Below, piece after piece: positions 1-8,485 of a DNA stretch of 63,573 nt. Each line of letters begins with the position of its first letter. Position 1 is the stretch's first letter. A program made the position numbers and the translations under genes. The notes beneath the pieces were generated by a model, which was not told the DNA's origin, did no database searches, and saw only the letters and a program-made list of their open reading frames with translations. Source of the DNA: DASXRC01 sp036506795 (GTDB lineage: Bacteria > Actinomycetota > Actinomycetes > Mycobacteriales > Micromonosporaceae); assembly GCA_036506795.1 (NCBI GenBank), contig DASXRC010000047.1, forward strand, positions 1 to 63,573, written 5' to 3'.

Positions 1-58
1 GGTTGTACGGGTTCGCGGGAAGGCCGTGCTCCGCGCCGGCGTGCTCGGAGACCGTCAT
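1..58 (-). CDS. Edge fragment of an unidentified protein (N-terminus only)
   Basis: Only 19 codons are inside the window, reading MTVSEHAGAEHGLPANPYN. The ATG overlaps the stop of the upstream epimerase gene in an ATGA junction, so it is the next gene of the same reverse-strand operon and probably translationally coupled to it. The product cannot be identified. A short polar N-terminus ending in an Asn-Pro pair is seen in left-handed beta-helix acyltransferases of sugar clusters, but that is only a guess. Confidence 0.5.
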   Translation of the reverse strand, partial: MTVSEHAGAEHGLPANPYN

Positions 59-993
59 GACGGCAGCGACAGCCGCACGAGGTCGGTCATGCCCTCGTCG
101 ACCGTGATCTTCGGCTCCCATCCGAGCACCTCCGCGGCGCGCGTGATGTCCGCGGCCCGCCGGCTGACGAGCACGTCGCGCGGGTTGAACTGCGGGGTCA
201 CGTCCACGCCGACCGCCCGGATGAGAATGTCGGCGAGTCTGGCGACCGACGTGTCGACGCCGGTGCCGACGTTGATCGGCAGGTTGGCCCGCTCGCACTC
301 GAGCGCGCTGACGACGGCGCGCGCGCTGTCGTGGACGTGGATGAAGTCCATCGACTGCTCGCCCTTGCCGTCGATGATCGGCGGCTGGCCGTTGCGCAGC
401 CGGTTCACGAAGTGGTTGATCACCGACGTGTAGTAGGCCGTCGTCTTCTGCCCCGGGCCGTACACGTTGAAGAACCGCAGCGCGATCCAGCTCAGCCCGC
501 TGCGCCGCTGGTAGAAGCCGAGCAGGTCCTCGCCGGCGCGCTTGGATATGCAATACGGCGTGAGGGGGTGCAGCTCGTCGTCCTCGTGCATCGGCAGCCT
601 CTCCGGCTCGCCGTAGACCGAGGCCGACGAGGCGAAGACGAGCCGCTTCACGCCGTGGTCCGCGGCGGCCGCGAAGACGTTGTGGCTGCCGACCATGTTG
701 ATGTCGGTCGACTCGTACGGGTCGGCCTCGCTCTTGTTGATCGACACCGCCGCGAAGTGGATGACGTGCTCGCAGCCGCGCATCGCCTGGTGCACGGCGC
801 CCCCGTACCGCACGTCCTGGTCGACGAGCTCCACGTTGCCGGTCGCCGCGAGCTCGGCCACCTTGTCCCGGTCGCCCCGGAACATGTTGTCGAAGATGCG
901 TACCCGGTAGCCCCGCTCGAGCAGCAACGGGACCACATGCATCCCGATGAAGCCGGCGCCTCCGGTGAAGAAGACCGTCTTCTGCTGGGACAT
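55..993 (-). CDS. NAD-dependent sugar-nucleotide epimerase/dehydratase
   Basis: Extended short-chain dehydrogenase of 312 residues. The N-terminal TGGAGFIG motif binds NAD(P). SSASVYG is followed by the catalytic YxxxK (YCISK), and RFFNVYGPGQ is typical of the GalE/UDP-glucose epimerase branch. It probably acts on a nucleotide-bound hexose in the cytoplasm. An AGGAGA ribosome site lies just before the ATG. It follows a DegT/DnrJ aminotransferase gene by 36 nt and overlaps the next gene by 4 nt, so the three likely form an operon making an amino or modified sugar. The exact substrate cannot be told from the sequence. Confidence 0.88.
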   Translation of the reverse strand: MSQQKTVFFTGGAGFIGMHVVPLLLERGYRVRIFDNMFRGDRDKVAELAATGNVELVDQDVRYGGAVHQAMRGCEHVIHFAAVSINKSEADPYESTDINMVGSHNVFAAAADHGVKRLVFASSASVYGEPERLPMHEDDELHPLTPYCISKRAGEDLLGFYQRRSGLSWIALRFFNVYGPGQKTTAYYTSVINHFVNRLRNGQPPIIDGKGEQSMDFIHVHDSARAVVSALECERANLPINVGTGVDTSVARLADILIRAVGVDVTPQFNPRDVLVSRRAADITRAAEVLGWEPKITVDEGMTDLVRLSLPS

Positions 994-1029
994 GCGGACT
1001 CTCCTGTCTCGTGGGTGCGGGGTGGATGG

Positions 1030-2163
1030 TCAGCGGGTGGCGGATCGGACCACATCGCGCACGCCGGTCGCGACGGTTTCGAGCTGCGCGTCGGTCAGGT
1101 TGGCGTGCATGGGTATCGCGAGGTGCCGGGCGAACAGGTCGGCCGAGACCGGGCATGGTGCGGTCGTGCCGTACACCGGCTGCAGGTGCGAGGCGTACGT
1201 GCCGAACGTGCAGCCGATGCCGCGCTCGCGCAGCCGCATCGCGACGGCGCCGCGGTCGACGCCGGGGCGGAGCGTGAGGACGTACGACTGCCAGGAGGTC
1301 TCCCGGTCGACCGACTCAGCTGGCAGCGCGACCTCCTCGACGTCCTTGAGCAGCTCGGCGTACCGAGCGGCGACGTGGCGGCGGGCGGCCAACAGCCCGG
1401 GCAGCCGGTCCAGCTGGGCGAGCATGATGGCGGCGGTCACGTCCGACATGCGGTAATTGTGGCCCGCCTCGTCGAACTCCGGGATCGGCAGGTTCGACAA
1501 CTCGGCGCCGGTCAGCGCTCCCTCGATGCCGTACGTGTGCAGCTTGCGCGCGTGCGCGTCGAGGTCCGCCCGGTCCGTGGTCACGGCGCCGCCCTCGCCC
1601 GCGGTGATGCCCTTGCGGCCGTGGAAGCTGAACGTGGCCACATCGGCGAGGCTGCCGGCGGGTCGGCCGCGGTAGCTGGCGCCGGCCGCGCAGGCGGCGT
1701 CCTCCACCACGAACAGGCCGTGCCGCCCGGTGATGGCCCGCAGCTCGTCGTAGTCGGCCGGCATGCCGAACGGGTCGACGGCGATGACGCCGACCGTACG
1801 CGGGGTGATCGCGGCCTCGACGGCGGCCGGCTCGACGGTCCACAGGTCGGGGCGGACGTCGGCGAACACCGGCCGGGCGCCGGTCCACAGGACGGCGTGG
1901 CCGGTGGCCGGGAACGTGTAGTCGGCCACGATCACCTCGTCGCCGGGCGCAACGCCGAGCGCCAGCAGTGCCAGGTGCAGGGCGGATCCGCAGTTGCTGA
2001 CCGCGAGCGCGTGCTCCGTGCCGGCGACGCCGGCGAACCGCTGCTCGAACGTGCGGCAGGTCGGACCGGCACCCGACAGCCAGCCCGAGGCGAACACCTG
2101 TGCTACGGCGTCCAGCTCCTTGCCGCCCACTGTCGGCTGACCCAGCGCGATGACCTCGGACAT
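1030..2163 (-). CDS. DegT/DnrJ/EryC1/StrS-family PLP aminotransferase
   Basis: A 377-residue sugar aminotransferase of the DegT/DnrJ/EryC1/StrS family, which uses PLP to move an amino group onto a keto-sugar nucleotide. The start is the ATG reading MSEVIALGQ, chosen because a GGGGAG ribosome site sits 4 nt upstream; the frame stays open much further upstream without a better site. The N-terminal third has the usual SGWLSGAGP segment. The internal SFHGRKGITAGEGG carries the PLP lysine in the usual S-F-H-x-x-K setting, and DPFG lies before it. It is the first gene of a reverse-strand operon with the epimerase. The sugar it aminates is unknown. Confidence 0.88.
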   Translation of the reverse strand: MSEVIALGQPTVGGKELDAVAQVFASGWLSGAGPTCRTFEQRFAGVAGTEHALAVSNCGSALHLALLALGVAPGDEVIVADYTFPATGHAVLWTGARPVFADVRPDLWTVEPAAVEAAITPRTVGVIAVDPFGMPADYDELRAITGRHGLFVVEDAACAAGASYRGRPAGSLADVATFSFHGRKGITAGEGGAVTTDRADLDAHARKLHTYGIEGALTGAELSNLPIPEFDEAGHNYRMSDVTAAIMLAQLDRLPGLLAARRHVAARYAELLKDVEEVALPAESVDRETSWQSYVLTLRPGVDRGAVAMRLRERGIGCTFGTYASHLQPVYGTTAPCPVSADLFARHLAIPMHANLTDAQLETVATGVRDVVRSATR

Positions 2164-2192
2164 GCAACTCCCCAAGCCTGGTTGACCGGTGC

Positions 2193-2198
2193 AGTCTA
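2193..2198 (-). promoter_or_regulatory. Candidate -10 box for the aminotransferase-epimerase operon
   Basis: On the reverse strand a TAGACT hexamer lies about 29 nt before the aminotransferase ATG, leaving a short leader that contains the GGGGAG ribosome site. No clear -35 is visible. The call rests only on agreement with the actinobacterial TANNNT pattern and the position. Confidence 0.35.
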
Positions 2199-2289
2199 AG
2201 CGGCGGCGCTGCGCGGGGCGGTGCGGGCCGGAAGGGCGGGGGACGTACGATCGCGGCGGCACGCGCGCGTGACGGCGGAGGAGGACCGG

Positions 2290-3483
2290 ATGGCGGGCGG
2301 TACCCGGTATGTCGTGATCGGTGGTGGCATCGTCGGCCTCGCGACCGCGCACCGCCTCCTCCTCGACCGCCCCGACGCCACGGTCACCGTGCTCGAGAAG
2401 GAGGACCGCTGGGCGGCGCACCAGACCGGCCACAACTCGGGCGTCATCCACGCCGGCGTGTACTACCGGCCGGGCAGCCTCAAGGCCCAGCTGTGCCACG
2501 CGGGCAGCCGGTCGATGGTGGAGTTCTGCGGGGAGCGCGGCATCCCGGTGGAGGTGTGCGGCAAGCTGATCGTCGCCACCGCGCCCGACGAGCTGGGCCG
2601 CCTCGACGCGCTCTACGAAAGGTCGGTGGCGAACGGGCTCGACGTCCGCCTGGTCGGCCCGCAGGAGGCCCGCGAGTTCGAGCCGGAGGTCGCCGCCGTC
2701 CGGGCCATCCACGTCAAGACCACCGGGATCGTCGACTTCGCCAAGGTGTGCACCACGCTGGCCGACCTGCTGGCCGCCGGCGGGGCGGTCCTGCGCACCG
2801 GGACCCGGGTCCGCCGGATCCGCGCCGTGGGTGACGAGGTAGTGCTGGACACCACGTCCGGCCCGGTCACCGGCGACGTCCTGATCAACTGCGCGGGCCT
2901 GCACGCCGACCGGATCGCCCGGCGCGCGGGGTTCCGGCCGCCGGCCCGTATCATCCCGTTCCGCGGCGAGTATTACGAACTGGTTCCCGAGCGCCGCGGC
3001 CTGGTCCGCGGGCTGATCTACCCAGTCCCCGATCCCCAGTTCCCGTTCCTCGGCGTCCACCTCACCCGCATGATCGACGGCAGCGTGCACGCCGGACCGA
3101 ACGCCGTGCTCGCGCTCGCCCGCGAGGGGTACGGCTGGGGCCGCATCCGCCCGGCAGACGTGGCGAGCGCCGTCGGCTACGCCGGGCTCTGGCGGCTCGC
3201 CCGCCGGCACTACCGGTACGGGCTGGGCGAGGTGCGTCGATCGCTGTCCACAAGGGTGTTCGCCGCGAGCGTGGCCCGGCTCGTGCCCGAGATCCGGCCC
3301 GAGGACCTGGTCCGGGCCGGTGCCGGCGTACGCGCGCAGGCGGTCCGCCCGGACGGGTCGCTGGTCGACGACTTCCTGATCGTGTCCGGTCCGCGGCAGG
3401 TGCATGTGCTCAACGCGCCCTCGCCGGCGGCCACCAGCTCGCTGGAGATCGCCAAGTACATCGTCGCCCGGCTGCCGGCCTGA
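2290..3483 (+). CDS. lhgO: FAD-dependent L-2-hydroxyglutarate oxidase family protein
   Basis: A 397-residue DAO-fold flavoprotein. The N-terminal VIGGGIVGLATAHRLL is the dinucleotide-binding fold. HNSGVIHAGVYY, with GSLKAQLC just after it, is the signature of the L-2-hydroxyglutarate dehydrogenase/oxidase (LhgO/YgaF) branch. A central INCAGLHADRIA and a C-terminal NAPSPAATSS segment fit the family. Family members oxidise L-2-hydroxyglutarate to 2-oxoglutarate. The ATG was chosen because GGAGGAGG lies 6-9 nt upstream. It stands alone, divergent from the aminotransferase and about 70 bp before the dop leader. In many actinobacteria the gene next to dop encodes the proteasomal ATPase Mpa; that gene is not here. 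Confidence 0.87.
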   Translation: MAGGTRYVVIGGGIVGLATAHRLLLDRPDATVTVLEKEDRWAAHQTGHNSGVIHAGVYYRPGSLKAQLCHAGSRSMVEFCGERGIPVEVCGKLIVATAPDELGRLDALYERSVANGLDVRLVGPQEAREFEPEVAAVRAIHVKTTGIVDFAKVCTTLADLLAAGGAVLRTGTRVRRIRAVGDEVVLDTTSGPVTGDVLINCAGLHADRIARRAGFRPPARIIPFRGEYYELVPERRGLVRGLIYPVPDPQFPFLGVHLTRMIDGSVHAGPNAVLALAREGYGWGRIRPADVASAVGYAGLWRLARRHYRYGLGEVRRSLSTRVFAASVARLVPEIRPEDLVRAGAGVRAQAVRPDGSLVDDFLIVSGPRQVHVLNAPSPAATSSLEIAKYIVARLPA

Positions 3484-3542
3484 TCGGGTACCGCCGCGGC
3501 ATTTGCTCCCTGCGCCGCGCTGACGCTGCCGCGGCCGGCGTC

Positions 3543-3548
3543 TAGGCT
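3543..3548 (+). promoter_or_regulatory. -10 box (TAGGCT) for a leaderless start at 3555
   Basis: TAGGCT is followed by 6 nt and then an ATG. In actinobacteria this spacing puts the transcription start on or next to the start codon. It therefore points to the small ORF before dop as the first translated frame of the dop transcript. Confidence 0.55.
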
Positions 3549-3554
3549 CGACGC

Positions 3555-3611
3555 ATGAGTGAGCGCCAGCGAGCCTCCTGCCCGCCCGCACCGAAACGGG
3601 GACGGGCATGA
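3555..3611 (+). CDS. 18-residue leader ORF overlapping the dop start
   Basis: Reads MSERQRASCPPAPKRGRA and stops. Its TGA shares the ATGA junction with the dop ATG, so ribosomes finishing the peptide can restart on dop. dop itself has only a weak purine stretch upstream. The start codon sits 6 nt after a TAGGCT -10 box, so it is likely leaderless. The peptide is rich in Arg and Pro and has no recognisable domain. A second 18-codon ORF with the same overlap geometry precedes pafC. It may act as a translational coupler rather than make a functional peptide. Confidence 0.5.
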   Translation: MSERQRASCPPAPKRGRA

Positions 3612-5119
3612 CCGTACGGCGGCTGATGGGAACCGAGGTCGAGTACGGGATCTCGGTCCCCGGCCAGCCCGGGGCGAACCCGATGGTCACCTCGTCCCAG
3701 GTGGTCAACGCGTACGGCGCCCGGCCGGAGCTGACCCGGGGCGGCCGCGCCCGGTGGGACTACGAGGAGGAGTCGCCGCTGCGCGACGCCCGCGGCTTCA
3801 CCTACTCCGGCGCGGCGTACGACCCGGCGGAGGCGCTCGCCGACGAGGACCTCGGTCTCGCGAACGTGATCCTCACCAACGGGGCGCGGCTCTACGTCGA
3901 CCACGCGCACCCCGAGTACTCCACACCCGAGGTGACGAACCCGCTCGACCTGGTCCGGTGGGACAAGGCGGGCGAACGCGTCATGGCGGAAGCGTCCCGC
4001 CGGGCGGCGACGATCCCCGGCACGCACCCGATCCACCTCTACAAGAACAACACCGACAACAAGGGCGCGAGCTACGGCGCGCACGAGAACTACCTGATGC
4101 GGCGGCAGACGCCGTTCGCCGACATCGTCACGTACCTCACGCCGTTCTTCGTCACCCGGCAGGTCATCTGCGGCGCGGGCCGGGTCGGCATCGGGCAGGA
4201 TGGCTCGCAACCGGGCTTCCAGATCTCCCAGCGTGCGGACTTCTTCGAGGTAGAGGTCGGGCTCGAGACCACCCTGAAGCGGCCGATCATCAACACCCGC
4301 GACGAGCCGCACGCCGACGCGGACAAGTACCGGCGGCTGCACGTCATCATCGGCGACGCGAACCTGTCCGAGACCTCCACCTACCTGAAGGTGGGTGCGA
4401 CCGCACTGGTGCTCACGATGATCGAGGAGAAGGCGCTGACGCCGGACCTCGGCATCGCCGACCCGGTCGCCGAGCTCAAGTCGGTCAGCCACGATCCGGG
4501 GCTGACGCATCTCCTGCGACTGCGCGACGGGAGGCGGCTGACCGCGCTCGACCTGCAATGGGCGTACTTCGAGCGGGCGCGGTCCTTTGTGGACTCCCGC
4601 GGCGGGCCGGACGAGGCCACCGCCGACGTGCTGGACCGCTGGGAGGGCGTGCTCGACCGGCTCGGCCGCGATGCGATGCTGTGCGCCGACGAGCTGGACT
4701 GGGTGGCCAAGCTGCGCCTGCTCGAGGGGTACCGCGAGCGGGAAGACCTCGGCTGGGCGTCGCACAAGCTCCAGCTCGTCGACCTGCAGTACGCCGACGT
4801 ACGCCCGGAGAAGGGGCTCTACCACCGCCTCGTCGCCCGAGGCTCGATGAAGACCCTCCTCGACGACGCCGCGACCCGGTCGGCCATGGTGGAGCCACCG
4901 GAGGACACCCGCGCGTACTTCCGCGGCCGCTGCCTCGCCCAGTACGCCTCCGAGGTCGTCGCGGCCAGCTGGGATTCGGTCATCTTCGACGTCGGCCGCG
5001 AGTCGCTGGTTCGGGTGCCGATGATGGAGCCCGAGCGCGGCACGAAGAAGCACGTCGGCGAGCTGTTCGACCGCTGTGCCAGCGCCAAGGACCTCCTCGA
5101 GGCCATCACCGGCGGCTGA
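3608..5119 (+). CDS. dop: Depupylase / Pup deamidase Dop
   Basis: A 503-residue carboxylate-amine-ligase-fold enzyme. It deamidates the C-terminal Gln of Pup to Glu and removes Pup from tagged proteins. MGTEVEYG near residue 10 starts the ATP/Mg site. A long insertion at about residues 37-82 before NGARLYVDHAHPEYSTPE is the Dop-specific loop absent from PafA; Asp98 in that motif matches the catalytic aspartate of the family. KNNTDNKGASYG, RQVICGAGRVG and NTRDEPHADADKYRRLH continue the ligand-binding signature. The downstream pup ends in GGQ, so this deamidase is needed. Translation is probably coupled to the 18-codon leader. Confidence 0.97.
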   Translation: MTVRRLMGTEVEYGISVPGQPGANPMVTSSQVVNAYGARPELTRGGRARWDYEEESPLRDARGFTYSGAAYDPAEALADEDLGLANVILTNGARLYVDHAHPEYSTPEVTNPLDLVRWDKAGERVMAEASRRAATIPGTHPIHLYKNNTDNKGASYGAHENYLMRRQTPFADIVTYLTPFFVTRQVICGAGRVGIGQDGSQPGFQISQRADFFEVEVGLETTLKRPIINTRDEPHADADKYRRLHVIIGDANLSETSTYLKVGATALVLTMIEEKALTPDLGIADPVAELKSVSHDPGLTHLLRLRDGRRLTALDLQWAYFERARSFVDSRGGPDEATADVLDRWEGVLDRLGRDAMLCADELDWVAKLRLLEGYREREDLGWASHKLQLVDLQYADVRPEKGLYHRLVARGSMKTLLDDAATRSAMVEPPEDTRAYFRGRCLAQYASEVVAASWDSVIFDVGRESLVRVPMMEPERGTKKHVGELFDRCASAKDLLEAITGG

Positions 5120-5274
5120 CCGCCCCCCGACGACGTTGGGCTCCCGCCGATCTGCGCCGTCGGCGAAACGGCGTCATGGCGGAGGATTCAGTCGTGTCCG
5201 CGAGGTAGGTTTCTCCCAACAGTTGTGGGTGATGGGATCCGCAGGCAACGGCACGACGGTCAGGAGGGGCAGGC

Positions 5275-5493
5275 ATGGCTACCCGCGACACCGGAGGGCA
5301 GTCGCAGTCGGGCAAGGCCCGCCGGGACGAGGAGATCGACGAGGCGCCGGCGCCCGAGGCCGACCCCGAGGTCGCCGAGCGCGTCGAGAAGATCGACGAG
5401 GACGTTGACGACCTGCTTGACGAGATCGACTCCGTCCTCGAGGAGAACGCCGAAGAGTTCGTGAGGGGGTACGTCCAAAAAGGGGGCCAATAA
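5275..5493 (+). CDS. pup: Prokaryotic ubiquitin-like protein Pup
   Basis: A 72-residue, very acidic and probably disordered protein. The C-terminal half (residues about 36-60) is the helical segment read by the Mpa coiled coils, and the end is VQKGGQ. The terminal Gln must be converted to Glu by Dop before PafA can link Pup to substrate lysines. The ATG is preceded by AGGAGGGG. It lies 155 nt after dop and 162 nt before prcB, so it may have its own promoter; a possible TAGGTT -10 box lies about 70 nt upstream. Confidence 0.97.
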   Translation: MATRDTGGQSQSGKARRDEEIDEAPAPEADPEVAERVEKIDEDVDDLLDEIDSVLEENAEEFVRGYVQKGGQ

Positions 5494-5655
5494 GGTCCCT
5501 GTCCGATTCGCGCGGCCCGGTCCCGCGGGCGCGGCAAGGACTCGCCGCTCACCGCCGAGCGGCGTTCGCGCGATCTCCGGCGATACCCTGCTGACCGGGG
5601 CGAGCCTGCGGGGCGGCGGGCGGCACATCGAGGCACACACGGCGAAGGGGAGCAC

Positions 5656-6495
5656 GTGGCAGCGGGTTTTGATCCATCCGGGCGTCTACCAGATGTCTTC
5701 ACCAACCCGGGGACGTCCTCCTTTGCGCAGTTCCTGAGCGTCGCCGCGCCCGATCTGCTGCCCGGCCGGCGGCCGCTGCCGCCGGGCGTATCCGCGGACA
5801 TCGCCCCCCACGCCACCACGATCGTCGCCATCGCGGGTGGCGACGGCGTGGTGATGGCCGGCGACCGGCGGGCGACGATGGGCAACCTGATCGCCAACCG
5901 GGACATCGAAAAGGTGTTCCCGGCCGACGCGTACTCCCTGGTCGGCATGGCCGGCACCGCGGGCGTGGGCATCGAGCTGGTCCGGTTGTTCCAGGTCGAG
6001 CTCGAGCACTACGAGAAGATCGAGGGCTCGGTCCTGTCGCTGCACGGCAAGGCGAACCGGCTCGCCGCGATGATCCGTAACAACCTCGGCGCCGCGCTGC
6101 AGGGCCTGGCCGCCGTGCCCATCTTCGCCGGCTTCGACCTCGCCGCGCCCCACCCGGCCAAGGCCGGCAAGATCTACAGCTTCGACGTCGCCGGCGGCCT
6201 GTACCCGGAGACCGGGTTCGACGCGATCGGCTCGGGGTCGCTGTTCGCCAAGTCCGCGTTGAAGAAGCGGTACCGCTCCGGGCTGAGCACCGATGAGACG
6301 GTCCGGCTCGCGGTCGAGGCGCTGTACGACGCCGCCGACGACGACACCGCGACCGGCGGTCCGGACCTGACGCGCAAGATCTACCCGGTGGTGATGACCG
6401 CGACCGCGGACGGGACACGCCGGCTCTCGGACGACGAGACCGCCGCGGTCGCCGAGTCCGTCGTCGCCGGACGGATGGAGAACCCGGGCGGCTGA
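5656..6495 (+). CDS. prcB: 20S proteasome beta subunit PrcB
   Basis: A 279-residue proteasome beta subunit, the proteolytic ring component that degrades pupylated proteins. A propeptide of about 53 residues precedes TTIVAIAGGDGVVMAGDRRAT. Thr54 becomes the N-terminal nucleophile after autocleavage. Family-conserved segments IEKVFPAD, GMAGTAGVGIELVRLFQ and GSGSLFAKSALKKR follow. The GTG start has GAAGGGG just upstream. It precedes prcA by 52 nt and the two subunits co-assemble. Confidence 0.97.
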   Translation: MAAGFDPSGRLPDVFTNPGTSSFAQFLSVAAPDLLPGRRPLPPGVSADIAPHATTIVAIAGGDGVVMAGDRRATMGNLIANRDIEKVFPADAYSLVGMAGTAGVGIELVRLFQVELEHYEKIEGSVLSLHGKANRLAAMIRNNLGAALQGLAAVPIFAGFDLAAPHPAKAGKIYSFDVAGGLYPETGFDAIGSGSLFAKSALKKRYRSGLSTDETVRLAVEALYDAADDDTATGGPDLTRKIYPVVMTATADGTRRLSDDETAAVAESVVAGRMENPGG

Positions 6496-6547
6496 CCGGC
6501 CGCCGCACGACAGTCGCTGACCCAACCTCCGAAGGAGCCGAGCCGCC

Positions 6548-7456
6548 GTGGCCATGCAGTTCTACGCCCCCACCGAGCAGATCATGCGCGACCGCTCGGA
6601 GTACGCCCGCAAGGGCATCGCCCGCGGTCGCAGCGTCGTCGTGCTCACCTACGACGGCGGGGTCCTGTTCGTGGCCGAGAACCCGTCGACCGCGCTGCAC
6701 AAGGTCAGCGAGATCTACGACCGGATCGGGTTCGCCGGCGTCGGCCGGTACAACGAGTTCGAGAACCTGCGCCGCGCGGGCGTACGCATGGCCGACCTGA
6801 ACGGCTACAGCTACGACCGCCGGGACGTGACGGGCCGCGCGCTGGCGAACGCGTACGCCCAGACCCTGGGCGCCATCTTCACGGAACAGTCCAAGCCGTT
6901 CGAGGTGGAGATCTGCGTGGCCGAGGTCGGCGCCTCGCCCGACCAGGACGAACTGTACCGGCTCACCTACGACGGCTCGGTCCAGGACGAGCCCGGGGTG
7001 GTCGCGATGGGCGGCCAGGCCGACACGATGGTGGGCGGGCTGCGGCAGACCCACCGCGAGGACATGGCGCTCACCGAGGCGCTGCGGCTGGCCGTGGAGG
7101 CGCTCGGCAGCGTCGGCGGAGAGGGGGGCGCGCCGCGCTCGCTCGCCGCCAACCAGCTCGAGGTGGCGGTGCTCGACCGGACCCGCACCGGGCGTACCTT
7201 CCGCCGCATCACCGGGGCGGCGCTCACCGCGCTGCTGGACCGGACCACGCCGGCCACCGGTGCCGCGGCGGAGACCACGCCCGAGTCCGCCGCCGCCGAC
7301 GCGGAGCCGGCGGTCGAGGTCGAGCCGCCCGCGACCGGCCAGGGCCAGTCGCCGCCGCCGGGCGACCAGGCGACGCCCGGGTCCGGCGACGGCGGGAAGC
7401 CCGCGCCGGGTGAGCCCGAGGCCCCCGAACCGGGCGGAGACGCTGCTCCGGCCTGA
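6548..7456 (+). CDS. prcA: 20S proteasome alpha subunit PrcA
   Basis: A 302-residue alpha subunit forming the outer gating rings of the proteasome. The body is typical: YAPTEQIMRDRSEYARKGIA at the gate, then RSVVVLTYDGGVLFVAEN, KVSEIYDRIGFAGVG and the N-terminal helix pattern of alpha subunits. A GTG start 10 nt after AAGGAG is preferred; an ATG two codons later is an alternative. After about residue 235 comes an unusual tail of some 65 residues rich in Ala, Pro, Glu and Gly. The mycobacterial protein is about 248 residues long, so the tail is extra. Confidence 0.96.
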   Translation: MAMQFYAPTEQIMRDRSEYARKGIARGRSVVVLTYDGGVLFVAENPSTALHKVSEIYDRIGFAGVGRYNEFENLRRAGVRMADLNGYSYDRRDVTGRALANAYAQTLGAIFTEQSKPFEVEICVAEVGASPDQDELYRLTYDGSVQDEPGVVAMGGQADTMVGGLRQTHREDMALTEALRLAVEALGSVGGEGGAPRSLAANQLEVAVLDRTRTGRTFRRITGAALTALLDRTTPATGAAAETTPESAAADAEPAVEVEPPATGQGQSPPPGDQATPGSGDGGKPAPGEPEAPEPGGDAAPA

Positions 7457-7528
7457 CCCTCGGCTAGGCTGCGAGCCGGCTTCGGCCCCCGCACGATGCG
7501 GGCCGGCGATCGGCGAAAGGGCGGAAAC

Positions 7529-8485
7529 GTGCGCGCGTTGGTGACGGGTGGGGCCGGCTTCATCGGCTCACACCTGGCGGACCGTCTGGTGGCCGATGGC
7601 CACGACGTGACGGTCGTCGATGACTTGTCGACCGGCCGGGCCGCCAACCTCGCGGCCGCCACCGCCGGCGGACGGTGCCGGCTGGTGGTGGCCGACATCG
7701 CCGGGCCCGCGCTGCCCGACGCCGTCCGTGAGGCCGCGCCCGAGGTCGTCTTCCACCTGGCCGCCCAGATCGACGTGCGGGCGAGCGTCGCCGACCCGAT
7801 CGCGGACGCGGCCACCAACGTGGTCGGCACGGTGGCCGTCCTCGAGGCGGCCCGGCGTGCCCGGGCGCGGAAGGTGGTCTTCGCCTCCTCGGTCGCCATC
7901 TTCGGCCCGCCGCGCGCGCTGCCGGTCACCGAGGACGCGCCGACCGACCCGCTCTCCCCGTACGCGGTGAGCAAGCTGGCCGGGGAGCTGTACCTGCGGC
8001 AGTACCGGCACCTGCACGGGCTGGACACGACCACGGTGGTGCTGACGAACACCTACGGGCCGCGGCAGGACGCGCACGGCGAGGCGGGCGCCGTGGCGAT
8101 CTTCACCGCGGCGCTGGTCGCCGGCCGGCCGACCCGGATCTTCGGCGACGGCGGCAACCTGCGCGACTACCTGTACGTCGCCGACGCGGTCGACGCGCTC
8201 GTCCGTGCCGCCGGCCCGGCCGCCACCGGCCGACGCGTCCTGGTCGGCACCGGCATCGGCACCACCGACCGCGAGCTGCATCGGCTGATCGCCGGCGCGG
8301 TCGGCACGGACGCGGCGCCGGAACCGGCGCCGGCCCGGCTCGGCGACCTGCGCGCGATGGTCGTCGACCCCGCCGGGGCGGCCGCAGAGCTCGGTTGGCG
8401 CCCCCACACGCCGCTCGCCGAGGGCATCGCCCGTACCGTGACCGCCGCCCGGACCACCGCCGCGGCACCCGCTCCGGTCGCCTGA
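7529..8485 (+). CDS. NAD-dependent epimerase (UDP-glucose 4-epimerase-like)
   Basis: A 318-residue extended SDR. RALVTGGAGFIGSHLADRL is the NAD site, FASSVAIFG leads to catalytic YAVSK, and NTYGPRQ and RDYLYVADAV follow as in GalE-type enzymes. The GTG start is chosen because an AAAGGG ribosome site lies 7 nt upstream and translation begins directly at the Rossmann strand. It runs in the prcBA direction, 72 nt after prcA, and its stop abuts the stop of rmlD on the other strand with no intergenic base. It probably supplies another nucleotide sugar alongside the rhamnose pathway; the substrate is unproven. Confidence 0.87.
   Translation: MRALVTGGAGFIGSHLADRLVADGHDVTVVDDLSTGRAANLAAATAGGRCRLVVADIAGPALPDAVREAAPEVVFHLAAQIDVRASVADPIADAATNVVGTVAVLEAARRARARKVVFASSVAIFGPPRALPVTEDAPTDPLSPYAVSKLAGELYLRQYRHLHGLDTTTVVLTNTYGPRQDAHGEAGAVAIFTAALVAGRPTRIFGDGGNLRDYLYVADAVDALVRAAGPAATGRRVLVGTGIGTTDRELHRLIAGAVGTDAAPEPAPARLGDLRAMVVDPAGAAAELGWRPHTPLAEGIARTVTAARTTAAAPAPVA

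Noticed and set aside
331..2199. Long open frame on the + strand opposite the epimerase and aminotransferase
   Set aside because: It is a codon-bias shadow: low-complexity Arg/Val/Gly sequence with no domain, opposite two genes with clear motifs and ribosome sites.
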